Source: Streptomyces phyllanthi
GTDB lineage: Bacteria > Actinomycetota > Actinomycetes > Streptomycetales > Streptomycetaceae
Reading direction: 5' to 3'
Assembly (NCBI RefSeq): GCF_009377205.1
Contig: NZ_VJZE01000056.1
Location: 1-32,605, forward strand
Length of the DNA stretch: 32,605 nucleotides
Shown: one piece after another, positions 1-7,702 of the stretch
How positions within the stretch are numbered: position 1 is the first letter of the stretch
How the letters are laid out: the number at the start of each line of letters is the position of its first letter
Made by a program: the position numbers and the translations under genes
The notes under the pieces: model-generated
What the model was told of the DNA's origin: nothing
Databases searched by the model: none
The model's input: only the letters and a program-made list of their open reading frames with translations

Positions 1-115
1 CACGTGTTACTCACCCGTTCGCCACTAATCCACCCCGAAGGGCTTCATCGTTCGACTTGCATGTGTTAAGCACGCCGCCAGCGTTCGTCCTGAGCCAGGA
101 TCAAACTCTCCGTGA
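1..115 (-). rRNA. rrs: 16S ribosomal RNA, 5' end (partial)
   Basis: Read on the minus strand, this begins TCACGGAGAGTTTGATCCTG and continues through the universal 27F primer region to GGGTGAGTAACACGTG, which is the standard actinobacterial 16S start. The gene runs off the left edge, so only about the first 115 nt are present. The 5' end at 115 follows the usual Streptomyces mature end and was not measured. The sequence CCCTTCGGGG in the first variable region fits a Streptomyces-type helix. Confidence 0.97.
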
Positions 116-470
116 ATGTTTACCGGTAATCCGGTCACACATCACGAGAGCGGAACCACCAGAGGAATAACCCAGTGGTTCACAGCGTCCTCGCTGTGTT
201 TTCTTCAAAGGAACCTCGTCCCAGCTGATGCTGGAGACGGGGTATCAACATATCTGGCGTTGATTTTTGGCACGCTGTTGAGTTCTCAAGGAACGGACGC
301 TTCCTTCGTACTCACCCGAGAGACTCTCTCGCGGCTTTCCTCCGGGCGCTTCCCTTCGGTGTTTCCGACTTTATCAGAGATTCTGAGTCGGAATTTCCAC
401 CCGGTCCGGGAGTTGGTCCCCGGCGCTCGGAGCACCCGGGTTCCCGTTCAGGCGGAGCCGTAAACGTACT
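116..470 (-). promoter_or_regulatory. rRNA operon leader and promoter region
   Basis: This is the untranslated region upstream of 16S. On the minus strand, positions 290-256 carry the conserved actinobacterial rrn leader block (CCTTGAGAACTCAACAGCGT and onward, then CCAAAAATCAACGCC). This block is usually linked to antitermination or pre-16S processing. Further upstream, TGATAAAGT (376-368) is a plausible -10 region. It sits inside a perfect 8-bp inverted repeat, TTCCGACT (393-386) and AGTCGGAA (370-363). Several rRNA promoters in tandem are usual in Streptomyces, but I cannot place the others with confidence. No protein gene is credible here. Confidence 0.75.
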
Positions 471-510
471 GGAGCGGGGCGCCCCGATGCAAATCGAGGG
501 GCCCCGCTCC
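471..510. terminator. Hairpin terminator between RNase J and the rRNA promoters
   Basis: A perfect 10-bp inverted repeat, GGAGCGGGGC (471-480) and GCCCCGCTCC (501-510), has further partial pairing inside. It lies just past the RNase J stop. There is no long U tract, which is common for Streptomyces terminators. It could shield the rRNA promoters from read-through. Confidence 0.7.
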
Positions 511-542
511 GAGTTGGCGCCTACGGAGGTCCGTGCGGCAGA

Positions 543-2228
543 TCAGACCTCGACGACGACCGGGAGGATCATCGGCCTCCGCCGGTAGTTGTCCGAGACC
601 CACTTGCCCAGGGTGCGGCGCACGAGTTGCTGCAGCTGGTGGGGCTCCACGACGCCGTCCTGGGCCGACCGCTCCAGCGACTCCGTGATCTTCGGGGTCA
701 CGTCACTGAAGGCCGCGTCCTCGATACCGGAGCCACGGGCCTGGATGTGCGGCCCGCCCGTGATCTTGCCCGTCGACGAGTCGATCACCACGAAGACCGA
801 GATGATGCCCTCGTCGCCGAGGATCTTGCGGTCCTTGAGGGCCGGTTCGCCGACATCGCCGACCGAGAGACCGTCGACGTACACGTATCCGGCCTGGACC
901 TTGCCCGAGATCTTGGCCTTGCCCTCGACGAGGTCGACGACCACGCCGTCCTCGGCGATGACGATCCGGTCGTGCGGTACGCCCGTCATGGCGCCCAGTT
1001 CGGCGTTGGCGCGGAGGTGGCGCCACTCACCGTGCACCGGCATGAGGTTCTTCGGGCGGCAGATGTTGTAGAAGTACAGCAGCTCACCGGCCGAGGCATG
1101 CCCGGAGACGTGCACCTTGGCATTGCCCTTGTGGACGACGTTCGCGCCCCAGCGGCTCAGACCGTTGATGACGCGGTAGACGGCGTTCTCGTTGCCGGGG
1201 ATCAGCGACGACGCCAGGATCACCGTGTCGCCCTGGACGATCCGGATCTGGTGGTCCCGGTTGGCCATGCGCGACAGGGCCGCCATCGGCTCGCCCTGGG
1301 AACCCGTGCAGACCAGGACCACTTCGGAGTCCGGCAGATCGTCCAGCGTCTTGACGTCGACCACGAGACCCGGCGGAACCTTGAGATAGCCGAGGTCGCG
1401 TGCGATGCCCATGTTGCGCACCATCGAGCGGCCGACGAAGGCGACCCGGCGGCCGTACTCGTGGGCCGCGTCCAGGATCTGCTGGATGCGGTGGACGTGG
1501 CTGGCGAAGCTGGCCACGATGATCCGCTTGCGGGCACCGGCGAAGACCTGGCGCAGAACGTTGGAGATGTCCCGCTCGTGCGGCGTGAAACCGGGGACCT
1601 CGGCGTTCGTGGAGTCGCTGAGGAGGAGGTCGATGCCCTCCTCGCTCAGCCGGGCGAACGCGTGCAGATCCGTCAGACGGTTGTCCAGCGGCAACTGGTC
1701 CATCTTGAAGTCGCCCGTGTGGACAACCATGCCCGCAGGGGTGCGGATGGCGACCGCGAGGGCGTCCGGGATCGAGTGGTTGACCGCGATGAACTCGCAG
1801 TCGAACGGGCCGATGCGCTCGCGGTTCCCCTCGGCGACCTCGAGGGTGTACGGGCGGATGCGGTGCTCCTGGAGCTTGGCCTCGATGAGGGCGAGGGTCA
1901 GCTTGGAGCCGATCAGCGGGATGTCGGGCTTCTCCCGGAGCAGGTACGGAACGCCACCGATGTGGTCCTCGTGCCCGTGGGTGAGGACGATGCCCTCTAT
2001 GTCGTCGAGGCGGTCCCGGATGGACGAGAAGTCCGGCAGGATCAGATCGATGCCTGGCTGCTCCTCCTCCGGGAAAAGCACTCCGCAGTCAACGATCAGC
2101 AGGCGGCCGCCGTACTCGAAGACGGTCATGTTCCGGCCGATTTCGCCCAGGCCGCCGAGCGGGGTGACCCGCAGGCCGCCCTCTGGAAGCTTCGGCGGCG
2201 GGCCGAGTTCAGGATGCGGATGACTCAA
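543..2228 (-). CDS. rnj: Ribonuclease J
   Basis: RNase J is a metallo-beta-lactamase/beta-CASP nuclease with 5'-3' exonuclease and endonuclease activity in mRNA turnover and rRNA maturation, acting in the cytoplasm. The product is 561 aa from a TTG start at 2228. That start is preferred because GGTGAGGAGAG lies just upstream and the protein then begins MSHPHPEL, as I remember for Streptomyces homologues. An in-frame GTG at 2249 would add seven residues but has no better ribosome site. The zinc-binding motif THGHEDH has H84, H86, D88 and H89. The phrase LGGLGEIGRNM near residue 25 and the C-terminal VHVSGHAS and PVHGEWRH blocks are typical of the family. The gene lies about 130 bp downstream of dapA on the same strand and may be cotranscribed with it. 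It is followed by a hairpin and then the rRNA operon. Confidence 0.95.
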   Translation of the reverse strand: MSHPHPELGPPPKLPEGGLRVTPLGGLGEIGRNMTVFEYGGRLLIVDCGVLFPEEEQPGIDLILPDFSSIRDRLDDIEGIVLTHGHEDHIGGVPYLLREKPDIPLIGSKLTLALIEAKLQEHRIRPYTLEVAEGNRERIGPFDCEFIAVNHSIPDALAVAIRTPAGMVVHTGDFKMDQLPLDNRLTDLHAFARLSEEGIDLLLSDSTNAEVPGFTPHERDISNVLRQVFAGARKRIIVASFASHVHRIQQILDAAHEYGRRVAFVGRSMVRNMGIARDLGYLKVPPGLVVDVKTLDDLPDSEVVLVCTGSQGEPMAALSRMANRDHQIRIVQGDTVILASSLIPGNENAVYRVINGLSRWGANVVHKGNAKVHVSGHASAGELLYFYNICRPKNLMPVHGEWRHLRANAELGAMTGVPHDRIVIAEDGVVVDLVEGKAKISGKVQAGYVYVDGLSVGDVGEPALKDRKILGDEGIISVFVVIDSSTGKITGGPHIQARGSGIEDAAFSDVTPKITESLERSAQDGVVEPHQLQQLVRRTLGKWVSDNYRRRPMILPVVVEV

Positions 2229-2356
2229 AAGACTCTCCTCACCACACACGCCACGTACCGGTGGGGCACGTGGCGCGCATGACGTTCGTGCAGAAGCAGT
2301 TGTTTGGTGTGGGTGCAGGCACCTTGGTCCTGCCTATTCAGTTGTGAAGTCCGATG

Positions 2357-3256
2357 TCAGAGCTGTACCCCGCCGGCGGCAAGATCGATCTTGAGCTGGG
2401 TGATCTCCTCGGGCGTGAGCTCGACCATGGGCGCGCGCAGGGGCCCGGCGGGCAGGCCCTGGAGGGCCAGGGCCGCCTTGGTGGTCATCACGCCCTGAGT
2501 ACGGAACATGCCGGTGAAGACCGGGAGCAGCTTCTGGTGGATCTCCGTCGCCTTCTGGACGTCGCCGGAGACGTACGCGTCGACGAGGGCGCGCAGCTCG
2601 GGAGTGACGACATGGCCGACGACCGAGACGAATCCGACCGCGCCCACGGAGAGCAGGGGGAGGTTCAGCATGTCGTCGCCGGAGTACCAGGCGAGGCCGG
2701 ACTGGGCGATGGCCCAGCTGGCGCGGCCGAGGTCCCCCTTGGCGTCCTTGTTCGCGACGATTCTCGGGTGCTCGGCGAGCCGGACGAGCGTCTCGGTGTT
2801 GATCGGGACGCCGCTGCGGCCGGGGATGTCGTACAGCATGACCGGCAGCTCGGCGGCGTCGGCGATGGCCTTGAAGTGCCGGTAGAGGCCCTCCTGCGGG
2901 GGCTTGTTGTAGTACGGCGTGACGACGAGCAGGCCGTGGGCGCCGACTTTCTCGGCGGCGCGGGCCAGCTCGATGCTGTGCCGGGTGTCGTTCGTGCCGA
3001 CGCCTGCGACGATGTGGGCGCGGTCGCCGACGGCCTCCAGGACGGCCCGTACGAGATCCGATTTCTCCGCGTCGCTGGTGGTCGGGGACTCGCCGGTGGT
3101 GCCATTGATGATCAGGCCGTCGTTGCCTGCGTCCACCAGGTGGGTGGCGAGCCGCTGCGCGCCGTCGAGGTCGAGTGCGCCGTCCGCCGTGAAGGGCGTG
3201 ACCATGGCGGTGAGGACCCGCCCGAAGGGGGTCTGCGGAGTGGAGGTCGGAGCCAT
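2357..3256 (-). CDS. dapA: 4-hydroxy-tetrahydrodipicolinate synthase (DapA)
   Basis: DapA condenses pyruvate with aspartate semialdehyde, the first committed step to diaminopimelate and lysine. The product is 299 aa from ATG at 3256. An in-frame GTG at 3265 would add MVP, and no strong ribosome site decides between them. Family landmarks are GTTGES (residues 52-57, with the paired threonines T53/T54), YDIPGRSG (Y142), and ANKDAKG with the Schiff-base lysine at K170. The TIM-barrel length is normal. A promoter-like sequence and a strong 15-bp hairpin lie upstream (3329-3408). dapB is in the same window at 5496, but is separated by plus-strand genes, so the two are not one operon. Confidence 0.95.
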   Translation of the reverse strand: MAPTSTPQTPFGRVLTAMVTPFTADGALDLDGAQRLATHLVDAGNDGLIINGTTGESPTTSDAEKSDLVRAVLEAVGDRAHIVAGVGTNDTRHSIELARAAEKVGAHGLLVVTPYYNKPPQEGLYRHFKAIADAAELPVMLYDIPGRSGVPINTETLVRLAEHPRIVANKDAKGDLGRASWAIAQSGLAWYSGDDMLNLPLLSVGAVGFVSVVGHVVTPELRALVDAYVSGDVQKATEIHQKLLPVFTGMFRTQGVMTTKAALALQGLPAGPLRAPMVELTPEEITQLKIDLAAGGVQL

Positions 3257-3328
3257 GGGTACCACGCTACTCGCTGCTCAAGGCGCGGTCTGCCCTCGGG
3301 GGGCTGGAAAAGTCAGGACAAAGCTGGA

Positions 3329-3368
3329 ACCCGGCACTGCCTGCTCGGGGGTTCAGGCAGTGCCGGGT
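3329..3368 (-). promoter_or_regulatory. Strong hairpin in the dapA 5' region
   Basis: Perfect 15-bp arms, 3329-3343 (ACCCGGCACTGCCTG) and 3354-3368, enclose a 10-nt loop. On the minus strand it is followed by a moderately T-rich stretch. It could be the retained terminator of the decayed thyX gene, or a leader or attenuator hairpin of dapA, because the best promoter-like sequence (3379-3408) would start RNA only a few nucleotides before it. Confidence 0.6.
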
Positions 3369-3378
3369 CCGTTTGATC

Positions 3379-3408
3379 AGGCTAGACGAAGTTCGCAAAA
3401 TGCCGCAA
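3379..3408 (-). promoter_or_regulatory. Putative promoter for dapA
   Basis: On the minus strand, TTGCGG (3408-3403), an 18-nt spacer and TAGCCT (3384-3379) resemble a vegetative Streptomyces promoter. The predicted start lies near 3372. Assigned by eye only. Confidence 0.4.
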
Positions 3409-3469
3409 TACGGACACTTCGCTCGGCTGACCCGATCATGCGTGCCCCTGCGGGACCGGGCTGTTCGTG

Positions 3470-3670
3470 CTAGAGGGCGATCCGGCCGTTGTTGCTCGAG
3501 GCGGGGTGCGTCAGCGGCATGAGCCTGGCCCACTCCGCCTCCGTCTTCTCGCCCGCCATGTCGATCTACCGCTGCGGGGAGGACAGGACCTGTGCGAGCT
3601 CGTGCTGGGTGCGCAGGCCGGGGAAGCGCATGAGAGACCGGGCGTTGCACGTGGCGAAGTTGACCCAGGT
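3470..3670 (-). pseudogene. thyX: thyX remnant (flavin-dependent thymidylate synthase C-terminus), inactivated
   Basis: Conceptual minus-strand translation reads FATCNARSLMRFPGLRTQHE, then LAQVLSSPQR, a TAG stop at 3568-3566, and then IDMAGEKTEAEWARLMPLTH with NNGRIAL and a TAG at 3472-3470. I recognise this as the last 65 or so residues of a Streptomyces ThyX, whose usual text is close to NARSLMHFLGLRTQHELAKV. The N-terminal two thirds, including the RHR flavin/substrate motif, are missing: upstream in-frame sequence gives no ThyX-like text and meets a stop. This is therefore a truncated and interrupted relic. Active ThyX methylates dUMP to dTMP using FAD. The cell must have another thymidylate synthase elsewhere. 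Confidence 0.8.
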
Positions 3671-3916
3671 GCGTTCGTGGGAGGTGTCGGTCTCCTTGAC
3701 CGACCGCTGCCCCCGCTTGGAGGACCGCACCGATGCCGCGGCGCAGACTCGGTGGGATCAGCGGTGGTGATCTTGATCGGAGGCGTCGGAGGGTCCTTCC
3801 ATCGGATCTCCCGCACGGCGGCCACTCTCCGGCGCGGCACTGACAGCAGGACGTTCGGCGGCATGCCGCGACATTCTTCGGCGAATTTCGGCGAAGTCGG
3901 TGAAAGAAGGCACCGC

Positions 3917-3944
3917 TTGGGGCACTCGCGCATCTGTGTAGATG
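3917..3944 (+). promoter_or_regulatory. Putative promoter of the 79-aa membrane protein gene
   Basis: TTGGGG (3917-3922), a 16-nt spacer and TAGATG (3939-3944) form a weak match to the Streptomyces vegetative consensus. It lies about 60 nt before the ATG at 4003. The stretch from the thyX relic to this point shows no gene. Confidence 0.35.
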
Positions 3945-4002
3945 ACAGCGATCGTTCGAGTCCCCTGATCCCTCACAAGCCCCCAGAGGAGAAGCGCACC
4001 CC

Positions 4003-4242
4003 ATGTCCCGTCGGCGCGAGCCCGTTCCCTTCGCCTTCATCGCCGAAGCCGACACGTTCCGCAGTAATGTCGCTCCCCCGCCCCGCGCGCGTGCCTCCGC
4101 GAGCGAGTTGGCCGGGCGGTGGCTCGTGGGTCTCACCGTGGTCGCGGGGCTCGTGGGCTCCCTGCTCCTCGGGATGCCGGCGCTGTCAGTGGACCAGTCG
4201 CCCAGCCACACACAGCAGTCCGAGGCATCCCGGCACCGCTGA
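4003..4242 (+). CDS. Small single-span membrane protein of unknown function
   Basis: The product is 79 aa. The start is well supported by GAGGAG ending about 11 nt before the ATG. Residues 1-38 are polar and basic with a proline/arginine-rich stretch. Residues 40-60 form one hydrophobic segment (WLVGLTVVAGLVGSLLLGMP), followed by a short Ser/Gln-rich tail that probably faces outward. No catalytic motif is visible and I do not recognise a named family. The next gene on this strand is also a membrane protein, but a hairpin at 4296-4316 and 145 bp lie between them. Confidence 0.7.
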   Translation: MSRRREPVPFAFIAEADTFRSNVAPPPRARASASELAGRWLVGLTVVAGLVGSLLLGMPALSVDQSPSHTQQSEASRHR

Positions 4243-4295
4243 GGCCCAACCGCCCGTGTTCGCCGCCCGAATGGCGCGGTACGTACCCCCATGGA

Positions 4296-4316
4296 CCACC
4301 CACAGGTGGTGGGTGG
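4296..4316 (+). terminator. Hairpin after the 79-aa gene
   Basis: Perfect arms CCACCCAC (4296-4303) and GTGGGTGG (4309-4316) enclose a 5-nt loop. It lies 54 nt past the stop codon and could end the small transcript. No U tract is present. Confidence 0.4.
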
Positions 4317-4387
4317 GCATCCGGCTCGATAACCTCACCCGGCGATGCCGATGCCTGGACTGAATATGGATTGAGTGAGGATCAGCC

Positions 4388-4948
4388 GTGCCCCTGCCCT
4401 TCCTGACCGCCGACCGCGCTTTCGACGACGCGGCGGACGACCAGGCCCTGCCGTTCGATCACCGCGACCGCTGGCGGCGGCCCTACCGCCCCGGCCCCTG
4501 GCGGGTGGGCGCGGCAGCGCTCCTGCTGCTGCTCGCCTCCTACGTGCTCGCCGCAGCGGTCATCATCACGGTGGCCGGAACCCTGTCCGGTGGCGCGGTC
4601 TGCTTCGGGGTGGCGCTGTTCATCATCGTCTGCGCCCTGCGGCTGCTGCGTGTGGGGACCTGGGTGAGCGCGCGAGGACTGCGCAGGGTGGGCTTCTTCA
4701 GCACGCGCACGGCACCCTGGGAGCAGGTCGTCTCGGCGCGCACGGTGCAGCAGCCGGTGCGCTGGCTCGGGCTGCCGCGCACCGTGCAGGGGCAGGCCCT
4801 TCTCCTCGTACGCAAGGACCGTTCCCCTGAGGACGCGCCGCCGCTGATGACCACGCACAACGCCGACTTCCTGGGCCGCCCGCAGGCCTTCGACAGGGCG
4901 GCGGACACGGTGGAGGCATGGGCCGCGGAGTACGGGCCCGGCCGATAG
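4388..4948 (+). CDS. Two-span membrane protein with a bacterial PH-like domain
   Basis: The product is 186 aa from a GTG preceded by GAGTGAGG. Residues 39-61 and 67-87 are membrane segments. The soluble remainder (about 90-186) follows the plan of bacterial PH-domain proteins: VGTWVSARGLRRVGFFSTRT, then a W-E-Q-V turn, then beta strands and a C-terminal helix (FDRAADTVEAWAAEYG). Such proteins are common in actinobacteria and their roles are mostly unknown. It is the last gene before the convergent terminator at 4960-5011. The family call is from the pattern only. Confidence 0.75.
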   Translation: MPLPFLTADRAFDDAADDQALPFDHRDRWRRPYRPGPWRVGAAALLLLLASYVLAAAVIITVAGTLSGGAVCFGVALFIIVCALRLLRVGTWVSARGLRRVGFFSTRTAPWEQVVSARTVQQPVRWLGLPRTVQGQALLLVRKDRSPEDAPPLMTTHNADFLGRPQAFDRAADTVEAWAAEYGPGR

Positions 4949-4959
4949 CCGATAGACGG

Positions 4960-5011
4960 GCGATACGTGAGGGGCCGGCCCGCACACGCGGGTCGGCCCC
5001 TCACGTATCGC
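4960..5011. terminator. Bidirectional terminator between convergent genes
   Basis: Arms of 24 nt (4960-4983 and 4988-5011) are complementary except for one G:T-type mismatch and enclose a 4-nt loop (ACAC). It lies exactly between the converging ends of the PH-like gene (+) and the 151-aa gene (-), so it can terminate both. Confidence 0.85.
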
Positions 5012-5022
5012 GTAGAGGCACC

Positions 5023-5478
5023 TCAGGCGGGTTGGACGGGCTTTCCGTCGTGGAGCGCGATCGCCCGCTGCATGGCCTTGCGCGCCCGGGGTGTGTCGCG
5101 GGCGTCGTGGTAGGCGACGGCGAGGCGGAACCAGCTGCGCCAGTCGTCCGGGGCGTCCTCCGTCTCGGCCTTGCGCCTGGCGAAGACCTCGTCGGCCGAG
5201 TCGCGGTCGATGCGGCCCCCCGGGGTGCGCTTCAACTCGTCGACGGGCAGGCCGCCTTCGGCGTCGAGTTCGGCGGCGAGCTGGTTGGCCCTGCGGACGA
5301 ACTGGGTGTTCTTCCACAGGAACCACAGGCCGATCCCCGGCAGGATCAGCACCGCCACGCCGAAGGCGATCGTGACGGGCGTGCCGGTCTCGATCAACAG
5401 GACACCGCGGCTGCCGACCAGGACGAAGTAGACGACCAGGACGGCGGCCGTGATGGCATAGGTGATCTTCGCGCGCAT
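5023..5478 (-). CDS. Membrane protein with a TPR-like C-terminal tail
   Basis: The product is 151 aa. Two membrane segments (about 5-22 and 33-55) are followed by a basic/acidic linker and a helical hairpin near 112-145 (DDWRSWFRLAVAYHDARDTP and so on) that resembles a single tetratricopeptide unit. It starts only 17 nt after the dapB stop on the same strand, so it is very probably cotranscribed with dapB. No enzymatic motif is visible. A similar small protein sits after dapB in other Streptomyces as I remember it, but its role is unknown to me. Confidence 0.8.
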   Translation of the reverse strand: MRAKITYAITAAVLVVYFVLVGSRGVLLIETGTPVTIAFGVAVLILPGIGLWFLWKNTQFVRRANQLAAELDAEGGLPVDELKRTPGGRIDRDSADEVFARRKAETEDAPDDWRSWFRLAVAYHDARDTPRARKAMQRAIALHDGKPVQPA

Positions 5479-5495
5479 GGGGTTCCGCCGGTCGC

Positions 5496-6260
<765 letters not shown>

Positions 6261-6322
6261 TTACGGGAATGCGGGTTGTCGAGGACGTACGCGAACCTAC
6301 CGCCGATTCGTTCCGGCGCGGT

Positions 6323-7702
6323 TCACGCCACCGCGTCCTCCAGCCGGGAGGCCTGCTTGTCCCTGAGCGGGCCGATGACCGAGAGCGAGGGCCGCTGTCC
6401 CAGGATGTCGCGGGCCACGGACCGGACGTCGTCCGGGGTGACCATGGCTATCCGGGTCAGCATCTCGTCGACGGACATCTGCTCGCCCCAGCACAGCTCG
6501 CTCTTGCCGATGCGGTTCATCAGGGCGCCGGTGTCCTCCAGGCCGAGGACCGTGGAGCCGCGGAGCTGGCCGACGGCACGGTCGATCTCGTCGTCGGGCA
6601 GTCCGTGCTCGGCGACCTGGTCGAGCTCGTCGCGGCAGATCTTCAGCACGTCGTGGACCTGGGACGGGCGGCAGCCCGCGTACACCCCGAAGAGACCGCA
6701 GTCGGCGAAGCCCGAGGTGTACGAGTACACGCTGTAGGCCAGGCCGCGCTTCTCCCGCACCTCCTGGAAGAGACGGGACGACATACCGCCGCCGAGCGCG
6801 GTGTTGAGCACGCCGAGGGCCCAGCGTCGGTCGTCGGTGCGGGCGAGGCCGGGCATGCCGAGGACGACGTGGGCCTGCTCGGTCTTGCGGGCGAGGAGCT
6901 CGACGCGGCCGGCCGTACGGATGGTGCGGCGGCCCTCGCGCGGGGCGACCGGGGTGGCGTGGGGCCGCTTGAGGGCGCCCGCCTGCTCGAAGGCCGCGCG
7001 GACCTGTCGTACGACCTTGTTGTGATCGACGTTGCCCGCGGCCGCGACGACCAGGTGCGTCGGGTCGTAGTGCTTCTTGTAGAAGCGGCGGATGCGGTCC
7101 GCGGTGAGGGCGTTGACCGTCTCGACGGTGCCGAGGACCGGGCGGCCGAGCGGGTTGTCGCCGAACATGGTGTGCGCGAACAGGTCGTGCACACAGTCGC
7201 CGGGGTCGTCCTCCGTCATGGCGATCTCTTCGAGGATGGCGCCGCGCTCGACGTTGACGTCCTCTTCGAGGATGAGCGAGCCGGTGAGCATGTCGCAGAC
7301 GACGTCGATGGCGAGCGGGAGGTCGCTGTCGAGCACGCGTGCGTAGTAGCACGTGTACTCCTTCGCCGTGAACGCGTTCATCTCGCCGCCGACCGCGTCG
7401 ATGGCGGAGGAGATGTCAAGGGCGGACCTGCGGGTCGTGCCCTTGAAGAGCAGGTGCTCCAGGTAGTGCGTGGCGCCGTTGAGGGACGGCGTCTCGTCGC
7501 GGGAGCCCACGTGCGCCCAGATGCCGAAGGTCGCCGAGCGGACCGAGGGCAGGGTCTCGGTGACGATGCGCAGGCCGCCCGGGAGGGTCGTCTTACGGAC
7601 CGTGCCGATGCCGTTCATGCCCTTGATGAGGGTTTGGGTACGGGCGACGGCCCGCGCCTCCGAAGAGGTGCGGGCCGTCGCCGTGGAGCTACTCGACGTC
7701 AC
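6323..7702 (-). CDS. M16 family zinc metallopeptidase
   Basis: The product is 459 aa, belonging to the pitrilysin/processing-peptidase family. The inverted zinc motif HYLEH (H79, E82, H83) is present, and the distal zinc-ligand glutamate lies in ILEEI (E158 or E159). The C-terminal half has the ERGAIL, YSVYSY and GLFGVYAG blocks usual in active M16 subunits. The start is a GTG whose GTGA overlaps the pnp stop by 4 nt, so translation is probably coupled to pnp. The position immediately after pnp resembles that of the mlp/ymxG-type proteases in Gram-positive bacteria. The physiological substrate is not known from sequence. Confidence 0.93.
   Translation of the reverse strand: MTSSSSTATARTSSEARAVARTQTLIKGMNGIGTVRKTTLPGGLRIVTETLPSVRSATFGIWAHVGSRDETPSLNGATHYLEHLLFKGTTRRSALDISSAIDAVGGEMNAFTAKEYTCYYARVLDSDLPLAIDVVCDMLTGSLILEEDVNVERGAILEEIAMTEDDPGDCVHDLFAHTMFGDNPLGRPVLGTVETVNALTADRIRRFYKKHYDPTHLVVAAAGNVDHNKVVRQVRAAFEQAGALKRPHATPVAPREGRRTIRTAGRVELLARKTEQAHVVLGMPGLARTDDRRWALGVLNTALGGGMSSRLFQEVREKRGLAYSVYSYTSGFADCGLFGVYAGCRPSQVHDVLKICRDELDQVAEHGLPDDEIDRAVGQLRGSTVLGLEDTGALMNRIGKSELCWGEQMSVDEMLTRIAMVTPDDVRSVARDILGQRPSLSVIGPLRDKQASRLEDAVA

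Noticed and set aside
116..463. Plus-strand open frame across the rRNA leader
   Set aside because: The region is the conserved rRNA leader and promoter on the opposite strand. The frame has no ribosome site or protein-like composition.
627..2282. Plus-strand open frame opposite RNase J (551 codons)
   Set aside because: It is an antisense shadow with Asp/Val/Arg-rich text. RNase J motifs are on the minus strand.
3944..3962. Possible LexA-type damage box around CGTTCGAG
   Set aside because: Only one half-site is present; the matching half at the required spacing is absent.
3950..3985. tRNA-like GTTCGAGTCCC sequence
   Set aside because: It resembles a T-arm, but no acceptor, D or anticodon arms can be built around it.
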